Below, in pieces: positions 21,729 to 26,126 of a stretch of 26,126 nt of DNA. Where the stretch lies: NCBI RefSeq assembly GCF_030161255.1, contig NZ_BSPX01000074.1, forward strand, positions 1-26,126, given 5' to 3'. Position 1 is the first letter of the stretch. Every line of letters begins with the position of its first letter. Source of the DNA: Zoogloea oryzae (lineage in GTDB: Bacteria > Pseudomonadota > Gammaproteobacteria > Burkholderiales > Rhodocyclaceae). The notes below the pieces were generated by a model that saw only the letters and a program-made list of their open reading frames with translations, was not told the DNA's origin and made no database searches. The position numbers and the translations under genes are program-made.

Positions 21729-22736
21729 TCAGCTTGCATCCGGCACGCCCAGCCGGCGCCGGAGGGTTTCGGAAGGCAGCTCGCCGAACATCGCCTTGTA
21801 GTCGGCGGCGAAGTGGGAGAGGTGCAGGAAGCCCCACTGCAGCGCCACGTCGGTGACCGATTCGCGGCCGTCCCCGTTGCGCAGGGCGCGGCGCACGCCG
21901 TTGAGGCGCATGGCCCGCAGGAAGCTCACCGGGTTCACGTCGAGCACGTCCTGGAAGCTGTACTGCAGTGTGCGGCGTGACACGTTGAGTTCGGCGCACA
22001 GGTCGGCCACGGTGATGGGCTCGTTCACGTGGTGGCGCATGTAGTCGCGGGCGCGATCGACGATCTGGCGGCGGGCCTGGCTGGTGGATGGCGGACGAAG
22101 CGCATCGACGCCGTTGCCGATTACGGCTAGCAGGCTGTCGAAGATGGCGTGCTCCATCGCCTTGCGCATGGCGGCGTGCCCAAGAATGTGCGGGCTGTTG
22201 CGGGCGGTGTCGAGCACGGTGAGGAGCAGGGCGCTGAGCTCCTGCATCTTCTCGGCGCTGCTGGGGATGATCCGCCGCTTGCCGAGTTCGGCCTCGATGT
22301 CGCGGCCTTCGGTGCGCAGGGCGTAGTCGTTGAAGACTCCCTTGTCGGTGGTGATGGCCACCACGTCGAGCTTGCGCGGGGTGCGGAAATCGAGCTCCTC
22401 GCCGCCATGCAAGGTGAGCATCGTGTCCCGGTCGAAGGACTCGCCGCAGTACCAGCCCTGGCCTTCGAGGTTCAGCGGAATCCCGAATGTCCGCGAGCCT
22501 TTCCAGGAGGATCCGGCCTCGTGAACCATCTGGTTCGTACGCTCACGGAATACCTGCACATTGCCGAACCAGGCCTCTTCGATCTCCCCGTTGAAGCGGC
22601 CCGGCGAGAGCTGTTCGTAGGTCTGGATCCACTGTTGCAGGCTGCATGCGTGCTCGTGGGCGTCTTCGGTTTGGGTGGTGGCAAACGCGCTGAACGGGCT
22701 GGGTTCGGTGCCGCTTCTCCTGGGCTGCAAGTCCAT
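21729..22736 (-). CDS. AraC-family transcriptional regulator, divergent from aau operon
   Basis: A 335-residue regulator. The N-terminal ligand/dimerisation region (about 1-230) contains LQQWIQTYEQLSPGRFNGEI and QGWYCGESFDRDTMLTLHGG, as in the AraC group that includes regulators of amine and aromatic catabolism. The C-terminal double helix-turn-helix (about 240-330) includes ITVADLCAELNVSRRTLQYS, LRAMRLNGVRRAL and VTDVALQWGFLHLSHFAADY. The ATG at 22736 is preceded by GAAGAGAG. It shares a 351-base intergenic region with aauB, which contains paired palindromes, so it is the likely regulator of amine dehydrogenase in response to an amine or its aldehyde. This assignment rests on position, not on a tested match. 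Confidence 0.87.
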   Translation of the reverse strand: MDLQPRRSGTEPSPFSAFATTQTEDAHEHACSLQQWIQTYEQLSPGRFNGEIEEAWFGNVQVFRERTNQMVHEAGSSWKGSRTFGIPLNLEGQGWYCGESFDRDTMLTLHGGEELDFRTPRKLDVVAITTDKGVFNDYALRTEGRDIEAELGKRRIIPSSAEKMQELSALLLTVLDTARNSPHILGHAAMRKAMEHAIFDSLLAVIGNGVDALRPPSTSQARRQIVDRARDYMRHHVNEPITVADLCAELNVSRRTLQYSFQDVLDVNPVSFLRAMRLNGVRRALRNGDGRESVTDVALQWGFLHLSHFAADYKAMFGELPSETLRRRLGVPDAS

Positions 22737-22836
22737 GGCTGTGCTCTCTTCTTGGTGTGGTTTGGGGCGGTCTTACGACTCTTAAAATCAAAGTAATACC
22801 AATTGCCCCAAATCCGCAAGGGTCTTGTAACTCTTG

Positions 22837-22869
22837 TTGTGCGGCGCACAACGATGGTGCAGTGCACAC
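22837..22869. promoter_or_regulatory. Paired palindromic operators between AraC-type gene and aauB
   Basis: TTGTGCG-G-CGCACAA (22837-22851) is a perfect 7+1+7 palindrome. TGGTGCA-G-TGCACAC (22855-22869) is a second element with perfect GTGCA/TGCAC core. Their centres are 18 bases apart. They lie immediately upstream of the putative aauB promoter elements and about 115 bases from the AraC-family ATG, so binding here could affect both genes. Confidence 0.6.
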
Positions 22870-22883
22870 AAAAATCCCCTTTT

Positions 22884-22923
22884 TGGACAGACACTTGCAC
22901 CAAATTGGAATTGCCGATATTGG
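22884..22923 (+). promoter_or_regulatory. Putative aau operon promoter
   Basis: Two overlapping readings. TGGACAG-ACAC-TTGCA (22884-22899) has the GG and GC pairs of a sigma54 promoter at exact spacing but only part of the -24 box. Alternatively TTGCAC (22895-22900), 17 bases, TATTGG (22918-22923) is a passable sigma70 promoter, more usual for an AraC-type activator. Either predicts a leader of roughly 160-180 bases before the aauB GTG. Confidence 0.4.
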
Positions 22924-22997
22924 ATAGCGCCCTTTTTGGGTAGCCCCCACTATGCCTCCAACCGCAGCCCGGAACGCCATGTCCGAAACGCGGGAAA

Positions 22998-23022
22998 CCC
23001 GCCCCGGGAGTGCCCGGGCGGG
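22998..23022 (+). other. GC-rich hairpin in the aau leader
   Basis: CCCGCCCCGGG / CCCGGGCGGG (one bulged C) around AGTG, 65 bases before the aauB start. It would form a very stable stem in the 5' untranslated RNA. No T-run follows, so it is not a typical terminator. It could stabilise the transcript or influence translation. Confidence 0.5.
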
Positions 23023-23087
23023 ACGACTGACAGGTGCCCCCGACAGAGAGACGACGGTTCGGGCACCGCAGCAAGAAGGAGGAAAAC

Positions 23088-24230
23088 GTGCTTCGAAAAT
23101 CGTTAGCGGGGAGCTTGCTGCTGCTGGGCCTGTGTGCCGGCGCCAGCGCCGAACTGGCTCCGGAAGTGATAACCACCGGCAAGCTGCCGCCGGCCAATCC
23201 GTATCGCATCTATCTGTCGGACGTTTCCATCGGCCACATCGTGGATGGACGCCTGCACGTGGTGGATGGCACCTCGTTGCGCTACGAGGGGGTGATCGCC
23301 ACGGGCTACGCCGGCCAGGCCATCCTGTCGGCGGATCGCAAGGAAATCTTCGTTGCGACCACCTACTACACGCGGCTGAACCACGGCACCCGCACCGACG
23401 TGGTGGACGTGCACGACGCCCAGACCCTCGCCAAGACCGGCGAGATCGCCATCCCGCCGCGCCATGCCCAGTCGCTCAACTACAAGGGCACGATCCGGCC
23501 GTCGAGCGACGGGCGCTGGCTGTTCGTGCAGTTCGCCACCCCGGCGACCTCGGTGGGCGTGATCGACCTGAAGGAACGCCGGATGGTGGCCGAGGTGGCG
23601 ACGCCGGGCTGCTGGAGCATCCTGCCGGCGGCCAGCACCGGCGGGCGTTTCTCCACCGTCTGCGGAGACGGCACGCTGCTCACCGTCAGCCTCGACGCCG
23701 CCGGCCAGGTGGCGCGCCAGAAGCGCAGCGCCAAGTTCTTCGACGCCGACAAGGACCCGATCTTCATCCACGGCGAGCAGGACGGCGACAGCTACCGCTT
23801 CGTGTCCTTCCTGGGCGATGTCTACACCGCCCACGTGGGCGGCGAAGTGGCGAGCTTCGAGTCGCCCTGGTCGATCCTCTCGGCGGCCGATCGCAAGCAG
23901 GGCTGGCGCCCCGGCGGCTACCAGCTGATCGCCCAGCACAATGCCAGCGGCCGGCTGTTCGTGGGGATGCACGACAAGGGCTTCGAGGGCAGCCACAAGA
24001 CGCCGGCCAAGGAGATCTGGACCGTCGATCTGGCGGCCAAGAAGCGCGTCGCCCGCACCCCCGGCAACAACGCCATCGCGCTGGCGGTGAGCCAGGGCGA
24101 CGGCGCCCGCCTGTTCGCCTACGACGGGGTGAAGGCCGCCATCGCGGTGTTCGACGCCAAGGGCAAGCTCGCCCTCGCCAAGCGCATGGAAGGCATCGGC
24201 GAGACGCCCACCCAGATGGAGCTGCACTGA
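23088..24230 (+). CDS. aauB: Aromatic amine dehydrogenase large (heavy) subunit
   Basis: A 380-residue periplasmic protein, signal peptide residues 1-21 (LRKSLAGSLLLLGLCAGASA), then ELAPEVITTGKLPPANPYRI. It belongs to the amine dehydrogenase heavy chain family, a seven-bladed beta-propeller that cradles the TTQ light chain. Family landmarks include YRIYLSDVSIGHIVDG, SADRKEIFVATTYYTRLNHG, TRTDVVDVHDAQTL, TPGCWSILP and FESPWSILSAADRKQGWRPG. The start is GTG at 23088, five bases after AAGGAGG; an upstream ATG in frame at 23034 would precede the signal peptide with charged residues. The TGA overlaps the ATG of aauE by one base. The light-chain features decide for aromatic rather than methylamine dehydrogenase. 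Confidence 0.93.
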   Translation: MLRKSLAGSLLLLGLCAGASAELAPEVITTGKLPPANPYRIYLSDVSIGHIVDGRLHVVDGTSLRYEGVIATGYAGQAILSADRKEIFVATTYYTRLNHGTRTDVVDVHDAQTLAKTGEIAIPPRHAQSLNYKGTIRPSSDGRWLFVQFATPATSVGVIDLKERRMVAEVATPGCWSILPAASTGGRFSTVCGDGTLLTVSLDAAGQVARQKRSAKFFDADKDPIFIHGEQDGDSYRFVSFLGDVYTAHVGGEVASFESPWSILSAADRKQGWRPGGYQLIAQHNASGRLFVGMHDKGFEGSHKTPAKEIWTVDLAAKKRVARTPGNNAIALAVSQGDGARLFAYDGVKAAIAVFDAKGKLALAKRMEGIGETPTQMELH

Positions 24231-24775
24231 TGGACGCCCTGGCTCTTGACCCCGTGCTGGCCCGCGCCTGCGGGGCGGCGATCGCGGTGGTGCTGCTCAC
24301 CGGGGCGTGGCAGAAGCTGCGCGACCTGGCGGTCTTCGAGGCGTCGGTCGACCTGTACCGGCTGCTGCCCGAGGCCCTCGTGCCGCTCTTCGCCCGGGCC
24401 TTCCCGGTGCTGGAGGCGGTGGCCGGCGTCGCGCTGCTGCTGGACGCCACCCGCAGCGTCGGGCTGGTGCTGTCGGTGGCGGTGCTCGGCCTCGCCACCG
24501 CCGGCGTCGTCGCCAACCTGCTGCGCGGCCACACCGACATCGACTGCGGCTGCGGCGGAGCAGGGGGGCACACCACCCTCAGCTGGGCGCTCCCCGCCCG
24601 CAACACCCTGCTGATGATCCTCGCCGTGCTCGGCGGACAGGACGGCGGCAGCCGCGACCTGATGTGGATCGACTACCTCACCGTCGCCGGCGGCACCCTC
24701 GCCCTGTTCGGCCTCTACGCCACCGCCAACCAGCTGATGGCCAACCACCCCCGCCTGATTCAACTGAGGAACTGA
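24230..24775 (+). CDS. aauE: MauE/AauE-type membrane protein for amine dehydrogenase maturation
   Basis: A 181-residue inner membrane protein with four or five helices (AAIAVVLLTGAWQKL, FPVLEAVAGVALLLDATRSV, LSVAVLGLATAGVVANLLRG, LPARNTLLMILAVLGG, YLTVAGGTLALFGLYATANQ). The cysteine motif DIDCGCGG between helices is characteristic of MauE, which together with MauD is needed to export or form disulfides in the light chain. The ATG at 24230 uses the last base of the aauB stop codon, so the two are translationally coupled. Two bases separate its stop from the aauD start. Confidence 0.9.
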   Translation: MDALALDPVLARACGAAIAVVLLTGAWQKLRDLAVFEASVDLYRLLPEALVPLFARAFPVLEAVAGVALLLDATRSVGLVLSVAVLGLATAGVVANLLRGHTDIDCGCGGAGGHTTLSWALPARNTLLMILAVLGGQDGGSRDLMWIDYLTVAGGTLALFGLYATANQLMANHPRLIQLRN

Positions 24776-24777
24776 TC

Positions 24778-25374
24778 ATGAACGAAGCCCTGATGATTTC
24801 GAACGTGCTGCTTTGGATCGCCGTCCTGGCCGCCCTCGTCGGACTGTTTGCCCTGGCCCGCCAGATCGGCGTGCTCTACGAGCGCGTCGCCCCGATGGGC
24901 GCGCTGATGATGGACACCGGCCCCAAGGTCGGCGAGGCCTCGCCGGTGTTCGACCTGCCGGCGCTGGTGGGCAACACCCGCGTCACCATTGGCCGCCCGG
25001 CCGACAAGAGCACGTTGCTGTTCTTCCTGTCGCCCACCTGCCCGGTGTGCAAGAAGCTGCTGCCCATCCTCCGCTCGGTCAATCGCACCGAGCAGGACTG
25101 GCTGCGCGTGGTGCTCACCTCCGACGGCGAGCAGCCCGAGCACCTAGCCTTCTACGAGAAAGCCGACCTGAAGGAGTTCCCCTACGTGCTGTCCAGCGAG
25201 CCCGGCATCGCCTACCGGGTGGCCAAGCTGCCCTACGCGGTGCTCCTCAACGAGCACGGCCGGGTGGTGGCCAAGGGCCTGGTGAACTCCCGCGAGCAGC
25301 TCGAGAGCCTCTTCACCGCCAAGGAGATGGGCGTCGCCTCGGTGCAGGACTTCATCGACCACCAGCACGCCTGA
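24778..25374 (+). CDS. aauD: MauD/AauD-type thioredoxin-like protein
   Basis: A 198-residue membrane-anchored thioredoxin-fold protein. One N-terminal transmembrane helix (about residues 6-27, ISNVLLWIAVLAALVGLFAL) is followed by a periplasmic domain (VGEASPVFDLPALVGNTRVT) with the redox site C88-P-V-C91 in FFLSPTCPVCKKLLP. Late landmarks are YRVAKLPYAVLLNEHGRVVA with the cis-Pro region. In the mau system MauD is essential for a stable light chain, presumably by handling its many disulfides; the same role is inferred here, where the light chain has 14 cysteines. The ATG follows GAGGAACTGATC and lies two bases after aauE. Confidence 0.92.
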   Translation: MNEALMISNVLLWIAVLAALVGLFALARQIGVLYERVAPMGALMMDTGPKVGEASPVFDLPALVGNTRVTIGRPADKSTLLFFLSPTCPVCKKLLPILRSVNRTEQDWLRVVLTSDGEQPEHLAFYEKADLKEFPYVLSSEPGIAYRVAKLPYAVLLNEHGRVVAKGLVNSREQLESLFTAKEMGVASVQDFIDHQHA

Positions 25375-25402
25375 CCGCCCCCAACCCCAAGGAGAGACAA
25401 CC

Positions 25403-25930
25403 ATGAAATGGCTCGATGATCTGTTCGAGCGGAAGACCCGCAAGGTGGCGCAGCAGAGCTCGCGCCGCGGGGCCCTGATCCGCATCGGCAAGCTGATGGT
25501 CGGCACCGCCTTCGTGCTGCCGGTGCTGCCCTTCGACCGCACCGCCCAGGCCGCCGCCGGCGCGGCCCGCAAGGCCGCCAACGCCAAGCCCGGCGACCAG
25601 GACTGCGAATACTGGCGCTACTGCGCCCAGGACGGTTACCTGTGCTCGTGCTGCGGCGGCAGCGCCTCCACCTGCCCGCCGGGCACCGAGGCCTCGAAGG
25701 TGGCCTGGATCGGCACCTGCCGCAACCCGGACGACGGCAAGGACTACCTCATCAGCTACAACGACTGCTGCGGCAAGACCGCCTGCGGACGCTGCCTGTG
25801 CAACACCAACGAGCGGGAACGGCCGGCCTACCGGATGGGCGTGCATAACGACATCAACTGGTGCATGTCCAACGACTCGACGATGTTCCACTGCACGCTC
25901 GCGGCGGTGGTCGGCGTGGCCGAAGGCTGA
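25403..25930 (+). CDS. aauA: Aromatic amine dehydrogenase small (light) subunit with TTQ cofactor
   Basis: A 175-residue precursor. The long leader (about 1-50) contains SSRRGALIRIGK, a twin-arginine-type export signal, ending near RTAQA. The mature chain holds the two tryptophans that form tryptophan tryptophylquinone: Trp102 (SKVAWIGTC) and Trp153 (HNDINWCMS). Asp77 (CAQDGYLC) and Asp121 (ISYNDCCG) match the catalytic and cofactor-forming aspartates of the family. Fourteen cysteines are present. SCCGG and GKTACGRCLCN are patterns of the aromatic amine enzyme; methylamine dehydrogenase has DCSGG and GYNVSGRCPC and 12 cysteines. AAGGAGAG precedes the ATG. The enzyme deaminates primary arylalkylamines to aldehydes in the periplasm. 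Confidence 0.94.
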   Translation: MKWLDDLFERKTRKVAQQSSRRGALIRIGKLMVGTAFVLPVLPFDRTAQAAAGAARKAANAKPGDQDCEYWRYCAQDGYLCSCCGGSASTCPPGTEASKVAWIGTCRNPDDGKDYLISYNDCCGKTACGRCLCNTNERERPAYRMGVHNDINWCMSNDSTMFHCTLAAVVGVAEG

Positions 25931-25944
25931 GGGTGAGGCCTGCC

Positions 25945-26126
25945 ATGCGTACCCTGCTCGCCAGCCTTCTTTGTGCAGCGGCCTTGCCCGCGGTGGCCGC
26001 CGACGGCGCCGCGGTCTTCGCCACCCACTGCGTGATGTGCCACCAGCCGGGCGGCACCGGCCTGCCGGGCATCGCCCCGCCGCTGGCCGGCACCCTGGGC
26101 GAACGCCTGCAGGTGGCCGGCCGCGG
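25945..26126 (+). CDS. Cytochrome c, N-terminal part (cut by right edge)
   Basis: About 60 residues are visible: a signal peptide MRTLLASLLCAAALPAVA, then ADGAAVFATHCVMCHQPGG with haem site C29-V-M-C32-H33, and GLPGIAPPLAGTLGERL. This is a class I cytochrome c; the GTGLPGIAPPLAG loop is usual in small monohaem carriers, but the gene is truncated and a second haem cannot be excluded. It starts 14 bases after aauA and is surely in the aau operon. A small cytochrome gene follows aauA in the Alcaligenes faecalis cluster as I recall it, so an electron-acceptor role is likely. Confidence 0.85.
   Translation, partial: MRTLLASLLCAAALPAVAADGAAVFATHCVMCHQPGGTGLPGIAPPLAGTLGERLQVAGR

Noticed and set aside
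19498..21999. Long minus-strand open frame (833 codons) opposite the second sigma54 activator
   Set aside because: Antisense shadow. The real plus-strand gene has every AAA+ motif, and this frame crosses the strong terminator at 21638.
22952..24229. N-terminal extension of aauE from an open frame starting at 22952
   Set aside because: The frame runs through aauB out of phase; the AauE membrane protein begins at the ATG at 24230 coupled to the aauB stop.
23088..25930. Methylamine dehydrogenase (mauBEDA) assignment
   Set aside because: The light chain has the 14-cysteine pattern and the SCCGG and KTACGRCLCN motifs of aromatic amine dehydrogenase.

Overview
The window is GC-rich proteobacterial chromosome. 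Gene content suggests a respiratory betaproteobacterium of the Rhodocyclales type (Azoarcus/Thauera/Zoogloea-like): many small periplasmic c-type cytochromes, a long-Q-loop cytochrome bd operon, AcoR-like sigma54 activators, PedF-type quinoprotein accessory genes and a tryptophan tryptophylquinone (TTQ) amine dehydrogenase operon. The taxonomic placement is inference from gene content only. I see no tRNA, rRNA, CRISPR array, insertion sequence or phage gene.

Layout. (1) 1-5182, minus strand: a heavy-metal RND efflux operon, in transcription order adaptor, pump, DUF3240 protein and TolC-like outer membrane factor (cut by the window edge). (2) 5216-8150: a possible small minus-strand frame, a secreted protein of unknown function with a terminator, a MoxY-like NarL-type sensor kinase without a visible response regulator, and a monohaem cytochrome c with a strong terminator. 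(3) 8179-9117, minus: an EamA/DMT permease. (4) 9287-13677, minus: a cytochrome bd operon, cydP-cydA-cydB-cydX followed by a group II truncated haemoglobin, a YbgE-family protein and an exported rhodanese. (5) 14056-16356, minus: a small lipoprotein and an AcoR-like sigma54 activator. (6) 16655-19251: a c551-type cytochrome (plus) convergent with a minus-strand operon pedF - solute-binding protein - YncE-like beta-propeller. That operon has a consensus-perfect sigma54 promoter. (7) 19573-21603, plus: a second AcoR-like sigma54 activator, divergent from pedF, with tandem enhancer-like repeats between them. (8) 21729-22736, minus: an AraC-family regulator divergent from (9) 23088 to the right edge: aauB-aauE-aauD-aauA and the start of a cytochrome c gene. 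Cysteine and motif pattern of the light chain identify an aromatic amine dehydrogenase, not a methylamine dehydrogenase.

How it may fit together. Aromatic amine dehydrogenase deaminates arylalkylamines such as tyramine or phenylethylamine in the periplasm and passes electrons to copper proteins or cytochromes c. The AraC-type gene is placed to control it. The pedF operon and the c551 gene belong to families that accompany PQQ-dependent alcohol dehydrogenases, yet no PQQ dehydrogenase is in the window. Either they serve a dehydrogenase elsewhere or they have been placed beside the TTQ enzyme. The two sigma54 activators and a shared TGGAGCA motif near both cytochrome promoters suggest one regulatory circuit. 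The cyd operon gives a high-affinity, nitric-oxide- and sulfide-tolerant quinol oxidase with a haemoglobin and a sulfurtransferase.
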